Source of the DNA: Nymphaea colorata
Taxonomy: Eukaryota > Streptophyta > Magnoliopsida > Nymphaeales > Nymphaeaceae
Length of the DNA: 64,000 nt
NCBI RefSeq assembly: GCF_008831285.2
Contig: NC_045142.1
Span: 12,974,716-13,038,715 of the forward strand
Reading direction: 5' to 3'
How positions within the stretch are numbered: the first letter of the stretch is position 1; the number at the start of each line of letters is the position of its first letter. The notes under the pieces were generated by a model. It had not been told where the DNA came from. It saw nothing but the letters and a program-made list of their open reading frames with translations, and searched no databases. The translations under genes and the position numbers were made by a program. This document shows, in pieces, positions 11,201 to 25,900 of the stretch.

Positions 11201-13881
11201 TTGGTACTTTACATGGATCTATGTGCCCTTTCTGTAAAGCAATCCTTTTTGTGATAATGTTTGATTTGTAAGATTCTATCCACTGTTTGTTTGTTTTATT
11301 TTCTCTTATAAAAATAATCATTATGAGACCTATCTTAGGCTTTCTTTCCCCTTCACGAGGTGTTCAAGAAGTATTAGACATGATATGTGTATTTTGTCAA
11401 GAACTTATTATTGAGTGGGCAACCTTCTCTCTATGTAAATTGTTGAGAAATAATACACACTTATTGAGGAGATAGAAGTTGTGTTTAAGTCTCAGTAATT
11501 TCTTAAATATGTTGGGTCTTAATTCTTTACAAATAGGGTTGGGCATCGGGCTGGGCTGGCCTGAGCCCGACAATGCCACAAAAAGCAGGCCTGGCTAACC
11601 TTTGCTAGTAGCTTGGGTCCGACCTGTTGCAGTTACTGGGCCAGCGCAGCCCAAGATCTGGCTCATCTCAGCTCAGCCCAAGCTGTTGCAGTTTCAGTAA
11701 TTTCACTGGCTGGAGTTGAACGTCCCTGGGGATGCTGGGAACAAAAACCCCTGGCGTCATTTTTGAACCTTCATGGCAACACCTTAGGTTTTTGAAAGGC
11801 TAAATGCATAAACCTCTAGCATCGTCTAGCGGTTTCCATTTTAGAAGATGCCTAGGTTTTTGAAAAGTGGAACCCCCAGCATCATCCAGGGGTTTCACGA
11901 TACTGACGGTTTCACGTTTTAGAAACCCTTGGCACCACCAAGGGGTGTGTGCAAGACACTCACGACGTGACAGGCAATGGCTGGTGGAATACAATGTGAA
12001 CATGACAGGCAGTGGCCAATGGTCATGGAGAGAGAGAGAGGGAGGAAAAACCAAAAGAAATTGAGAGGCAGGGACTTGGGGCAGCAGGTAAAGGGGGAGT
12101 GAGTGGGGTTTCCATTTTAGAGGATTTTGATGTTTTTGGAAAATGGAACCCTTGGCATCATCCAGAAGATTATGTTTCATGATGCCAGGGGTTTCATTTT
12201 TTAGAAAACCTTGGCGTTGCCAAGGGTTGGGGGTGGGTGAGGGAGGTATATATATATATATAGACACACACACACACACACTCTTGAGGCACTGGCAGCG
12301 TTATGGGCAATGGCTGGTGGAATGCAGCATTACTGTGACAGGCATTGGCCAATGGCCAGGAGAAAGAGAGGGAGGAAAACCGAAAGAGATTGAGAGGTGG
12401 GAACTCTGGGCGACGGGTAATGGGCGAGTGAACCGGGCCACCCCCCGGAATTTGGGCCAGATGGGCACTGCCTAGCCTGGACCAAGGACCACAAATACAA
12501 TCTGTGTCCAGCCTGTTTTGGGCTGGGTACCTCAAATCCTTCCTTAAAGTAGGGATTAGACCCAATAGTGCAGTGACTTATTTTTTTTTTTCTCTCCCTC
12601 TCTCTCTCCCCCTTTCTTCCTTCTCTCTTCTTCTTCTATTTTTTTCCACTCTTCTTTCTTTTGTTGCAGTTTATCATTTTTTATCCTCTCTGCAAGACTG
12701 ATTATATATGGTATTAGAGCTTGAGCTACACCTTGCCGTTGGAAATTTTTTGGGAATCTGTTGATTATGTGGCTAAAATATTTCTGGGTCATCTTTGAAG
12801 ACAGTTGATCTGCCAGATCCTGTGAGGTAGGCTGCTAATCTAACACATTCTGTGAATGCTGTTGTGGACACCATCAGATCTGTGTGGGTCAGATTTACGG
12901 AGATTGATTGGCATGAAGGAGAAAAATCTGATCTGTGTGCAGATCTGCACAGATCTGACTGGCATCTATGCAGAAATTTTAGTTGTCTGTCATATCTGTG
13001 TTGTGCTGGTGAAGCTGATTGCAGAGTCTCAAAACTCATGGAAAATCATTTTTGGCTGTGGGTAGTGGAAGAAGCCTGTTATATGAGTTGTTAATCGTAA
13101 TTGTGGAGTCACTGACTGCAGGAAGTCTATTATATTTTGTGGTTGTTTAGATCTGCGAGCAGCGTTGGGCACAATGGCTGATTCGAAGGCTCAAAGCAGT
13201 AAACAAAAGGTAGAAGCTCTTAGAGATTACAAAGTGACTGTGCCACATGGGTACTGCTGGCAGTGCCCGTACCGACTGGGTCTGGTACCAGTACGGGTAC
13301 TGGTATGGTGCTAGGTATGGTCAACGTACTCAGGACCATACCCATCCATTTTAAAGACTCACAAAGTTGACAGAGCATTTTTTTGACCAAAATTTAGCGT
13401 TTTTAATACTTTTAATGCAGTAGTATTGAAAGTTAACTCTATATTTCATATTGTAATAATGACGATGCTGTAATAATGAATCTTAACTGTACACTTAATG
13501 ATATAATGGTGAAGATTAACTAAAAAGTGGCATAATAAAGGGGGAAGAGAGAGAGAGATAGATAGCCCAATTTATGGACCTACTACGTAAAAACTTTATT
13601 AATGACGTACAATAATGAACGTTAACTGCATATCTAATGTCATAATAATGAAGATTAACTAAAAAGAGGCATACTAAAAGGGAGAGAGAGAGATAGACTG
13701 CACAATTTACGAACCTACTACATTAAAACTGTATTAATCTAGGGATTCCGTATTTTAATTTCTAAAATAACTTCAATATAACTTCTAAATAAAACTTCGT
13801 TCATAAAGACTAAGTTTCTCATAAGCGATAAACAACTAAAAAAAGTAAAAATCAAGATATAGAAAGATAGACATTAACTAG

Positions 13882-13915
<34 letters not shown>

Positions 13916-16900
13916 CCTTACCCCCATACCCAAGTTTTTTGAAAATGCTCTGTACCTGTACCCCCGACCGATACCCGTACCAGAAGCCGTACCCATACAT
14001 ATGTGACATAGCAAAGCGGTTGCCAAATGCTAAGCCTTTTCATGGGTCATGGGTCATGGGTCAAGTTAGACGACTCCATTTATGCCATATGGTCATCCAC
14101 ATTCATGATGTCAGTGTCTGGCAATAGGAGAGCATAATGTATTGGAATCTGAACCTGTCCAGAAAACAAGGAAGTATGCAAAAGTGGGATGAAGATAATG
14201 ACATTGTGATTTGTTGGATTATGCATAGTGTGCAGCCACATTTCATTGACAAATTGGTTTATTCCATTGTCACATATATCGTATACGGGTATTGTATGGC
14301 GGGGAATTTCTCAGGCATAATATGGGTAAGTTGTATGTCTCGGGAAAATCTTGACAAATTTAAAAAAAAAATGAATAAAAATTCCTGACAATTATATAAA
14401 AATAAAATAAATGAGAAATTTAAAAACATTGAAAAAATCACTAGATAAGCAACAAATTAAAATTATAAAATGAAAACTAACAGTCTGGCAAATACATAAA
14501 CAAAAATTTATAGCCTTCATGGCTTTACAACATAAATGAAGTCATTCTTCACTTGGAAAATGAAAAAAACATGTCCTAGTCTTCATCCCAAGAAGTGGAG
14601 TCATCTTCTTCATTTCTTCTACGCCTTGAAGTTCTTTGTCTTTCACTTTCATCAATATTTGCCTCTTCTGAATCTGCACACAAGATCGCCGTCTTAGTAT
14701 ATAAATTTTATTCTTTAGAAAATGGGTTCACATGTTCAATGTAGATAGGATTTGCATTGGTCTTCTTCAATTCTGGAGCCATGTTTTTCAAATGCATATT
14801 CATTCTAACGAAGTCCGAATTTGTTAATCTTGATAGTGCAAGATTGTTTCTTTTCTTCATGTTAGCAGCATCAAATGCACTCCAATTTCTTTCACAGGCT
14901 GATGCGCTGTATGGTTGACTTAAAATTTTGATTGTTGTACCTTGAAGCACAGGAACAAAAGAACCGAACATCTCCCACCAAATCCCTAATATAATTGAAA
15001 AAAAAAACAAAATTTAAAAGTATAAGTGCATAATCAATCATCAATGTTGAAAACTTAAAAAGAAAAACTAATAAAATGAGACACTTACATGGATGTGCAG
15101 TATGAATAACAGTCCTGGTTAATCCCTCGCGAAACAATGTAGGATCTTTATTATGATAGTTGACAAACTCATTAGCTATTTCAGAATAATCTTCACAAGG
15201 AACAAGTTTTTTTGTCACTAGGTCCAAACCCTCATGAACTTCTTCATCCATTTTTACCATTTTATTCCAAAATAAATGAGGATTTAAAAACCAGTTGCAG
15301 CATGTATTGGATTGTGCAAGTTACGATTCCATCTCCTATCAATTATTTTCCAATATGGCATATATTTTTCCTTGTTGTCCTTACTTGCAGTCTTTATAGC
15401 TTCTTTAGCTCTATCAAGTGCCTCATACAAATATCTCATAGTGGCTCCTTTTCCATCTACCATTTTCAATACTTTCACCAATGGTTCAACAAACATGATT
15501 ATTTCTTTTCCTATATTCCAAAAATCTTCATTTTGAATAAGATATGTAATCTTTCTTGGATCATCTTTTTCCACTTTTTCTACATGTCTCCAATCATTGT
15601 AGGCAACCATGAACCTCAAATTTTCTTCTTGTTTTAAAATAGAATGCAAACAAATGAAATGAGAAGCAAACCTTGTTGCACCTGGCCTTTTCAACTCTTT
15701 TTCCTTTGTGTAAGTTCTCATTATATCTAAAGCTTGCTGCTTATTGTATATGAATTTGACAATTTGTCTAGCTTTTGTCATGATAGATGCCACATTTTCC
15801 GAAGTATCAATTTCTTTGAGCATTAAATCAATGCAATGAGGAGCGCATGATGTGGTAAAAATATTTGAATACCTTTTCTTCAAGGATAAGTTTTGCCTTT
15901 TTGTAATTGCTTCCATTGTCTGTCACAATTTGTATTACATTTTTTGGCCCCATTTCTTCAATAGCTGAAGATAGAAATTCAGTTATAAGTTCTGCATTTT
16001 TAGGAACCTTTTCTACATGTTTTGCTTTCCAAAATGTGGTACCTGTTGGACAGCTTACCACCAAATTTATGTATGACCTGCTTTTAATTGTATCATTCCA
16101 AATACCTGACATAATAGTACACCTATATTGTGTCCATGTAGCTTTCATTTTTTCAATATATGCTTCAACCTCTTTCCTTGCATAACTAGTAGCCTTCTTC
16201 TCACTGTTTCACTACTTGGTGGGAAGTATCCTGGGCCATGTTGTGAAACAACAACAACAAAATTCTTAAAATCATTCAAAGTAAGTTGAATGGTAGATTG
16301 CTCATAGCCATAACTTTAAAAAAGAGCGTATCAATATCATCATTTTCTTGTTTTTTGAACATGTTTGAAATTGTTTGATGTTGTCCTCCTCCTTTAGTCA
16401 ATGAGTTTGAACCGGAAGAACCTAAATATGCTCCACTTCCACTTCAACTTATTGGGTAGCTTTGCATTTTTCCCTTTTTTGTAGGCCTCTCGCTAATAAC
16501 TTGATAAGCTTTAAGTGTCATTTGTTTGATATTTTCTGGCACATTCTGATATATGGCAACATCATGACATTGAAGACCTGATAAATGATACTTAAACCGG
16601 TTGATTCCTCCTGCATATTGTTCTCCACAGAAATTGCAAACCAATCTTCCTTCTTTATTTTATTCTGCATATTTCCAGAATGTCTTTGCCTTTAGGCATG
16701 ATTAAAAATTTATCACCACCACCTAAACCATTCAACAAGTTAACAAATTAAGAAAGAATCAAAGAACTTCATTCAGAGACTTGCAATTACAAAGTATATA
16801 TATCTAATTATCTATAAATCTGCAGTTGAAATCTTGTTACAGCTTGCAAAAAAAGATATAGATGAATAAAACAGAGCCTGTTACTGCACAATTATATTTC

Positions 16901-19900
16901 CTAGCTGTTACAGCCTATTACTGCACGTTTCTAAGTTTCTAATATAATAAAAGTATAAAACAGAGGTAACTACGTCCCAACACCATATAAGATTAAAATG
17001 TTAAAACCTCAAAGGCTCAAACAGATCATAACCTATACAGCTGCAACTGAAAGCCTATACAGCTTGCATATAAATTTACATTTTAAAACCTCAAACAAAT
17101 CATAACCAACAAACAAATTATAAATTTATAACAATCTATCTTACGTCTCATAAAATGAAGAGACAAACCATTGATGCTCGACTCCCGTCAGCCTTCGGCA
17201 ACTTCCGTCGACCCCTCTCAGTGTTTGTCCGTCCGTCGACGCCTCTTGGCGTTCGTCCGTCCGTCCGTCGACTCCCCTCTCAAGTTCAAAGTTCAAAACC
17301 CACTTTCAAGTTTCACCCGAACGACAATTTCAATTTTAACCTAAGCCCTCTTTTTCTACCTAAAAGTGCCTTTTTGCCATTAAAAGGTGGATCAAGTTTA
17401 AAATAAACCAACTTTCCTTCAATATTACATGCCATACCATTATTTAAAAACCACATCTCGCGCTTTAAAAAAAAATTTGCAGCAGTTTAAAAAGCGTGAA
17501 AAAACACATATATACACATTTTTTATTTTTTGCCATTTAAAAAAAATGCGTGTCATTGCCATTTAATTCGTCGGATTGTTTTTTCATGTGTTTTTTTTTT
17601 ATTAATACGCGTTTTCTGTGACAATGTTTTATTATACCACAACCAAACAAACATGGGGCGATCTTGGAGATACTTATTCTTAAGAGAAGAATGTGTGCTG
17701 TATTATTCAAGTGGAGCAGGAGTATCAACTAGAGCAAGAGGATCAAAGTCTATCTCAGTACTATGGATTAGCATGGTCTGCTTTTGAGAGACTAAATGCT
17801 TATTAGTCCACTAAGTTATACCAAGTACAAAGGGCATGAAGAACTGACCATGCTTGCAAGATTTTTGACTGATTTGTCATAGGGGTATGCAGCTGCAAAA
17901 ATTCAAATGCTTACTGGATCAGATGTTCCACCTCTAGGTGAAGCTTATAATTGGCTCAACAAACTTGCCATTGGTTTGTCCTAATCTTAGTCAGAATTCC
18001 AATCACCTATGCTTGTAGTTTCATTTGATCAGGCATGTGGTACATTTTTTAATGTAGAGGACGTGGTCGAGGTAGAAGCATGGAGGAAGAGGAAAGCTCT
18101 AGTGGATGACTAGGGCTGGGACAAACATGGTTGACCTTCCTTGCCACCACCCAAATTTAATGCTTCTAAGGCACAAGTTGCAAAATTTGAGTAAGGGGCA
18201 TCCTTTACACCGAGAAATGAGTCAACTCTATGCAAAGCTGAATATGAGGAATTACTATTCTATCATCCTCTAGGTAGGAACAACCTCCATCCACGACTGA
18301 ATTTGCTTGTTTTGCAGGTGGTAAAATACCTTGTCCAAGAAGTCGATAGATTATCGATCCATGAGCTTCTATAAACTTATGTGCAAATTCTTATACCTTT
18401 TCAAATTTAACCCATAGGTAAACATTGCAATGCTGTCTAGCTGATGTTAGTTTTACTCTCAAAATTAAGTCCCATTGCTAAACATTGCAATGTTGTACTA
18501 GCTGATGGTAGTTTATCTCTTGGGCTAAGGAAATATTTCCATATCCCGTACACTTCAGTTAGCTAATGTTTCATGCTCTATATTTTCCTCAAAATTTGTC
18601 ATCAGTTAGTTGCATTGCTAAGGAGCTATGTCACACGGATGTGGATGCGGGTACGGGTACGGCAATTTTCAAAATTTTTGGATACGCGGACACAGCTAAA
18701 TTAAATATTCTAAAAAATAATAAAATTAAAAAAAATAAAAAATAGTTCACTAATATAGTCTCAAACAAAACATTGTCCTTGTCCATCACAAAACATTGTC
18801 CTTGACACCTTGTCCATCACAAACAAAAGATTGTGAATCACAAAACATTGTTTATCATCATTCTACACATTATGAATGCTCAAATGACAAATCGTTCTCT
18901 TCTTCTTGTTCTTCTTGCACAGTAGAGGATGCTGGAAGCCTGGAATAGAAGGTTCTTCAAAACTTGGGCATAGAAGAAGAGATTAGGATGAAGAACGACG
19001 GAAAAAACCCCCAAATCGACAAATCCAAAACCGTAATAAACTCCAAATCGACAAACCTAAGTTCTACTATCGAAAAAAATCAAAATAAAAACCACTTACC
19101 TCTCTGTCGCCGCCGGCCGCCGGACACCACCGGACGTCGCCGTGGATCGCCGGACGCCGTCGCCTGCCATTGTCACCCAAGTCCTCTGCTGCAGCACGCT
19201 GGTGAAGCGAAGTGGAGAGAAGTCAAGGGATGACTGACGAGGGTTTTCAGCGTCAAGTTAAGACGTCGGGTCTGAATTGGGACTTTGGATCGGATATGAC
19301 CCAAAACTGATCCAAGAGGTGTCCAGCCGAGTCCCGTGTCGGAATCGCCGTGTCGGCGAGTCGACACGGGTACTCGACCTATTTAGGCGAGTCTGTGTGA
19401 CGTAGCTAAGGAGCAGAATTTTAGAGTAATTTTTGATCCTCTGTGTGATGTTTTTTAGGATTTGTTATGGGGAGTAGAATTGGTGGCAGCTATGAAGGCA
19501 GGACCTACTATTAGAACAGCTAGTGGGATCTATTCTTTCTTTTTTGGAGTCATCTTCTTTCTCAAGTCTATTGCAAGTGGCCTCTTCGTCTTGGGCATCT
19601 ACCATTAGGATATGAGTGCGATATCCCAAAACTCAAAAGGGATATCGGTGCCATGATCTTGTATTCTGTTGAGAGTTTATTAGTGTGGATGGTTCTCTCT
19701 TTGAATATGTGCCTTATTTTTCAACCTTTACATCTGGATTGCAAGTTGATCAATGGGTTGCATTATTGATCCTAGTTCAGTCTCTCCACCATGTCTCTCC
19801 ATTCGGTTTCGTGATCCTTCTATGGTATATACCCATAACCTTTGATTGAGTCCACAAAAACACCATCATCTTTTCCAAAGGTAATTAATCCTGATAGAAT

Positions 19901-22900
19901 AGAACTGAGATGGTTCTTGATGATGACAAGCTTGTTGCCCCAAGGAAGGCAAACAAGAGAGTACTTTGTGTCTTATTTCTCATTTTGTTACAAAAGATAG
20001 ACTTGACAACCATTAAAGAAACGCATCTGTTCTTTGATTACAACCTCAATTCCACTCATCATCAAGAATTAGTTGATCCACAACAAAAGCAGGGGCTATG
20101 CAAGAGGAGATGAATAATTTGCTTCCTCAAAATACAAAGTCTTTGGTTGATTCTTTACCAGATGCAGGTATTGTTGGATGCGAGTGGGTCTGTGCTGTTA
20201 ATTATAATTTAGGTGACACCATTGAGAGGTACAAGACTGGACTAGTGGTCAAATGGATATGCCCAGGTTGATTTCTTTTAGACTTTCTCTCATGTTGCTC
20301 TTGTTGAAATATTGTCACAAATATCGTTCTCGGTTTTTATTGGCGAGATTTTTCTTGGGTTTTTAATGAAAAAGTTGTATTTTTTTGGGAAATCTCAAGA
20401 AAAACTCAGAAAATTTTACAAAATAAAAAAATTGGGTATAAATGAAAAACTAATAGGAAAACATGAATAAAACTTTTAATATAAATGAAATAAATGGAAA
20501 ACTAATAGGAAAACATGAATAAAACTTTTAATGATAGTAAAAATGAGGAAAATGATTTAGTTTAAGTTTATATTTGAATCTATGATACAATGCTAAAAAA
20601 TAGAAAAACGAAAAAATCGCAAAAAAATCGTGATAATGCGATAAATATTTTTTTTCGAAATTTTCAAAATATCGTGATTTTTCCTTTTTTTTTTATTTTT
20701 TCTTATATTTGGCGTTAATATCACGATATTTTTTGAAAATATCGTGATATCTGTGACACTGGTTGATACTATACGACTTGTTATATCGGTTGCTATTTAT
20801 TATGATAAGCTAAGTCACATGGGTACTTCAGTAAGGTCCACGTACCCGTGTCGCCGTACCCGTACCCAAAATAGGTACTTTGACACTTGGGTATCTATAG
20901 ATCCAAATTGCTTAATTTTACTTTGATTTAATTTTTTCCACCTTACTTTTTATTCTATTCTTTAGATGTGAAAATTCGATTGATGTTCATATTTGACTAG
21001 GAGGCTGTTTGGTTGTCTATGTGTTTAAAGTTTTTCATAGGTTTCTTAAACACACTGCTGTAAGAGCCGTTGATATATATTTTCTATGTTATTTATTTGT
21101 TTATGTTGATGTATATTTTTTTATTTTGATACATACTTTCTAAGTATTTCTTATTGTTTATATATATATACGGCCGTACCCCCGCACCCAAGTTTTTTGA
21201 AAATGGTCAGTACTCGTACCCGCCCCGGTACCCGCACCGGCACCCGTACCCATACCTATGTGACATAGATGATAGGTAGGTCAAGTGTTGAATTTGAATG
21301 TAGAGCTATTGCTCAAACCACAACAAAAATGATGTGGGGTAAGTTTGTGACTCTATACAAAATAAAAGTGCCATCCTTGGTTGTGATGATGTTTGATAAC
21401 AAAGCAACTATATATATGGAAAGTAATCCAATCTTCTACAAGAGGACTGAACATATCAAAGTTTATTGTCACTATATGCAGGACTCGGTGCAAGCTGGAT
21501 ATGTCTCTACAAATCATGTTCCATTAAAGGAACAAGTTGCAAATGTTTTCACCAAACCTCTTTCAAGTTAAGGGTTTTTCAAATGCTATATCAAGCTGAG
21601 GATGATTGATATCTATGCTCTAGGTTGGGGAGAGTCTTGAGAAATAATAGATGCTTATTGTCAAGGAGTTGATAAAATCTGCAATTATGTGTTCAAGTCT
21701 CTCATAGTAATCTCTTAAATTTGTTCGATCTAATTGTAATTCTTCATACTTTAAGAAGGGATTAGACCTAATGGAGACTATAGTGACTTATTGTCTCTCT
21801 CATTCTCTCTCTCTCTTGTTCTCTCTTGTGTCCTCTTCCTCTTTTTTCCCTCTTCTTCTTTTATGTTCTTTGTTTTGTTGCAGTTTATCTTCTGACATAA
21901 ATATTGTCCTAGGGTTTAAGAGTTTGTATGAATCTTGTTCATGTGTTGCTTTGCGACCACATGTGCTTCAAACTTAGTTTTCCTTTCTCTTTTCTGATGT
22001 AAGCTAAACTTTTGAAAACAAAACTGTAGCTTCATGGCACAAATATCTGGTAGAACATTGCACAAATATTTGCACAGCAATTGCACTATATCTTTTCAGC
22101 AGAAACATTGAGCACACATGGTGATGGAACTGCGTAGCTTTTCTTATTCTGTAGTTGACAGAATATATGTAGATCAACTTACTAAAGTATATCTAACTAG
22201 CTTCCTTTTTTTGCCATTGTAATGGATCGGTGTCTTGTAAGAGGAGAAAAAGATGTATTTATTAGTTAAAAATAGTAACTTTTGCTTGTGTTTAGCTTGT
22301 GGTTTTCTTCATTTATCTAGTCGTCCTCTTAATGCACTATTAGATTTTATTTTTTTTATGTAGTTATGTGAAATATTATGATGAGAATACCTTTTCTTAA
22401 CTAGATTACCTTGAGAATTTGTCATCTAGGAGAACATATCAAAAGAATTGTACTTTTGATACTCAATTCTTGACAGAATGTTCACAATTGACGATTCAGA
22501 AAACATTGCACATTTTATGTGAAATGTAACTTGAATATGTTTTTTTTTTAATTTCTTCTGGTTTATTTCCATTACCCGTGTTACATTTTAGCATTGTAAA
22601 TGTTCAGAGCTCTTACACAGTACTATAAAAATGGCTCAAATGTATTGCAAAAGCCTCAGTTTGTCAAAGGATTTGGATCCACAAGAGAGCATGCATGGAG
22701 AAGAACTCCTGTCTATGGCATGCAATCTGCTGATTCAGGTATCTCTCTTGGTATATGGTTTTGAAAAATTCCTTTACTGGACTTGCTTCATTGCATCTGC
22801 TTCTTCTTTTTCAGTTTATCTCTTTTTTTTTTTTCTCTTGGGGAGATTCACTGATGTTTGTTCAAGGCTTCAAGCTGTAGTTATGTACCCTGTCTATGAT

Positions 22901-25900
22901 CATGCTTGGGCATAATTTAGATTATTTTGATTTTGGTTGCTTTTGTTGCTGGGTCACCAGATCAATTTAATCCTGCACCATTATTGTGAACGTCAATCTA
23001 AGGCTATCACAGTTTGTGGATTTTATGCCTCTTTGTGTCATGAAGATATTCATACTGCTTTTCTTTTGCATTTTACTCTCTTTTTACTCCTCTCCAGTGG
23101 GCAACATTGTATATGATGGACACCTTCAATGCAATCATTGAACAAAGTATGTTGCCTTATGGCCCATCAGATTATATCATTGCTTTACCGTAGGACAAAC
23201 ATTGTTGAACTCAATTACAAGGGTTACTTTCACAACTACGTCCAGCGTATAGCCTCATTGTATTTCTGCTGATTCCTTTTTGTTCTTGCACTGAGGATTG
23301 TATGTGAAATGCTTTAAAAGTAACTTCAACAAGCAATTGAAGTACTAGAGGAACAGATAATAAACAGATAATGAGGAAATGCTGAAGAAGCTGTCTTGGA
23401 TATTGGATGTTCATCATGTTCTTAATCCACTGGCACATTGTCTTAAGATACAAGCATGATAAACTGCGCCTACTTCGTCGACTGCTTGTAATGATGGGCC
23501 CATCAGACCATGGTCAAGCCTGTCAGCCTAGATGCCAATGAAGTAGGCCTTCAGTTCTTAGCTTCTCTTTGGATTGAATGACACAAGGTGTCCCTGTTTT
23601 ACATGGTCTATGCCTTAAAAGTATTCCAAATAATTCATCTATGCTTGTGTACCACTTCAAACTTGATCCTTGTGATGAAATCATATTATATTTGGTGTAA
23701 ATAACTGGAAGTGTAGTAGCTGACTAGTTGTCATCTAGAAAAACCATTGAGACGGTAACCTTGAACCCGATGTCATCAAGAACACAATGGACCTCGACTA
23801 TCATCGCGAGATTGTAATGACTAATTAAAGGAAGATATCTACATTGGGGCATAAAATATCAAAGAGAGACCTTTATTTCTCTTGAAACAATGAAATATGC
23901 ATGTAATACATAGAAGAGCTTTTTACATATACTTCCTGAAAAGGAAAGAGCTTGAAAACTGGCTATTAGGAGTTCTAATTGCAGCTGTTGAAGTAGTGAG
24001 TTTCTGTGAAAAGTTGCTGCTTTGACACATAGTTAATATGGTTCTTATTCACCCAGTGCTAATTTGTCATTTTATTGTTTTGCTTACTTTGTGTGTATTA
24101 TTGTAGTAAAACTCTTATCTTGTTCATTACTTTGTATTGGCTTAACTTGTAGCTCTATTGGCGTACCAAGCACCTTGGTTTTTTTTATGAAGCTATCATG
24201 GTGTTGGAATTTGGCTTGGCTGTTCAAAGGTTTGTGACTATACCATAATTTTCTGTTGGTTGATGTATCTATTGTGAATTTCTGGTTTCTTTTTCTTTGT
24301 TGCTTTGTGTTCTATAACCTATTATTTGGCGCATGAGAATGTATGCATGTGTAACCTATTTGGACTTCCGTATTCAATAACATACCTCCTTGTAGTTGAG
24401 TATGTGCTGTAGATACTACAGCTTGCTCAATACCTTAATTTTACGTTATTTCTGAAGAAATTTGTGAATATACATTTTTAGAACTGTCCTAAAGAGTTAG
24501 TGTTGTTTCATTTTCTATCTTTCCTAACTCCCTACTATGTCAATCCACAATACATGGTTTTCACTCTTTCTTTAATGAACTTTCTCACTGTACATCTAAA
24601 AAATGCTTCATGTCTCAAAAAAGATTATAAAGAAAAGGTAAAACTCCATATTTACAATAATGAGGGGCTTTCTGTAATATTATTCATCATTTTATTATAA
24701 AAAAATAAATTTTAGAGGATTAATTAATTTATGAAATATTTAAAATATTTAATTAAGCCGTGTAAGAAGTCAATGTGCTCTGAACATTCAATTGGGAAGA
24801 AAGACAACTGTACTTAAAATGCTTAAATAAGCTAAAATGGGTAAGTGCAGGGTTTGAACCATAGTCACAAATAACATTTTCACATTTTAAACTGCAAGGT
24901 TTTTTTTGGATATAAGACAATGAGGCTATGAGCTTGAAAAAAAAGAAAAAGAAAAATACTGTAAAATTTTAAAAAATATGAAAAATTAGTGAAAAAAATA
25001 AAATAAATAAGAAGCTAATAAGACAACATCACAAAATAAGTAGATGAGCAACAAATAAAAATTAGAAAATAGAAACAAGCAGTTTAACATTAAAAAACTT
25101 GAAAAAATGCCTAACCTCGTATAAACCTGCAATGATATCCTGCCAATCATAAAAAACTTCTAACCTCAGTTACATTGCATGGCTCCTTCCAGTCCTGTAC
25201 AACCGACTCCATTAGCCGGATCAACGGAAATTTCATCCTTCGATATCACATGACCAAGGAAGTTTACCTTTTCTAGCCAAAATTCACATTTCGAGTATTT
25301 CGCATAAAGCTTGTGCTTGCGCAAAAGACCCAACACACTCCTTAAGTGATCTCTATGTTTTGTCTTACTATCTGAGTACACCAAAATACCATCCACAAAA
25401 ACAATCACAAACTGATCCAAGTAGTCTTGGAAAACTCGATTCATGAGGTCTATAAACGCTGCGGGAGTATTGGTCAACCCAAAAGGCATGACCCTGAATT
25501 CATAGTGCCCACATTTAGTTCGAAAAACAGTCTTAGAAACATCTTCCTCCCGTATCAAAAGTTGATAATAACATGTCCTCAGATTGATCTTGGAGAATAC
25601 CTTTGCATTCTTGAGTTGATCAAACAAGTCTTCAATCCTAGGGAGCGGATACTTATTCTTGACAGTGACTTGATTCAACATGCGGTAACCTATACACAAG
25701 CGCATTGTTCCATCCTTCTTCTTAACAAACAACACAGGTGTTCCCCAAGGTGACACACTAGGTCGAAAGAAGTCGTTATCTAAGAGCTCCTGCAATTGCT
25801 TCTTCAGTTCTTCCAACTTTCCCGGTGCCATATGGTTTGGTGCCTTTGAAATAGGAGTTGTCTCTGATAACAACTCTATCTTGAATTCCACTTCTCGTGT

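Larger units (their letters stand above)
13174..18130 (+). pseudogene. copia gag, split by two transposons
   Basis: Gag starts at 13174 with [10 protein letters not shown]. It is interrupted at 13238-14011 and again at 14265-17626. Conserved Gag words on either side of the second insert, [18 protein letters not shown] and [18 protein letters not shown], join as in the related gag at 60321-61131. Later segments include ERLNAY and a zinc-knuckle remnant ending WDKHG near 18130. Gag forms the virus-like particle. Several stops and frameshifts are present beyond the insertions. Confidence 0.75.
11436..21902 (+). mobile_element. Ty1/copia retrotransposon with nested insertions
   Basis: The element 11441-21897 has LTRs of about 260 bp of own sequence (TGTTGAG...CA) and a tRNA-Met primer site. 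Inside are broken gag, protease, reverse transcriptase and RNase H segments in + order, and a purine-rich tract (about 21622-21634) before the 3' LTR. It is flanked by a perfect 5-bp duplication, taaat (11436-11440 and 21898-21902). Later insertions interrupt the 5' LTR, gag (twice), the protease region, the RT segment and the RT/RNase H interval. Stops and frameshifts mean it cannot be autonomous. The whole element lies in NAA25 intron 3, in the same orientation as the gene. Confidence 0.88.

Noticed and set aside
12709-12720. tRNA-Met-like sequences (also 26756-26767 and 59455-59467)
   Set aside because: Only the 12-13 bases complementary to the tRNA 3' end are present, placed beside LTRs; they are primer binding sites, not tRNA genes.
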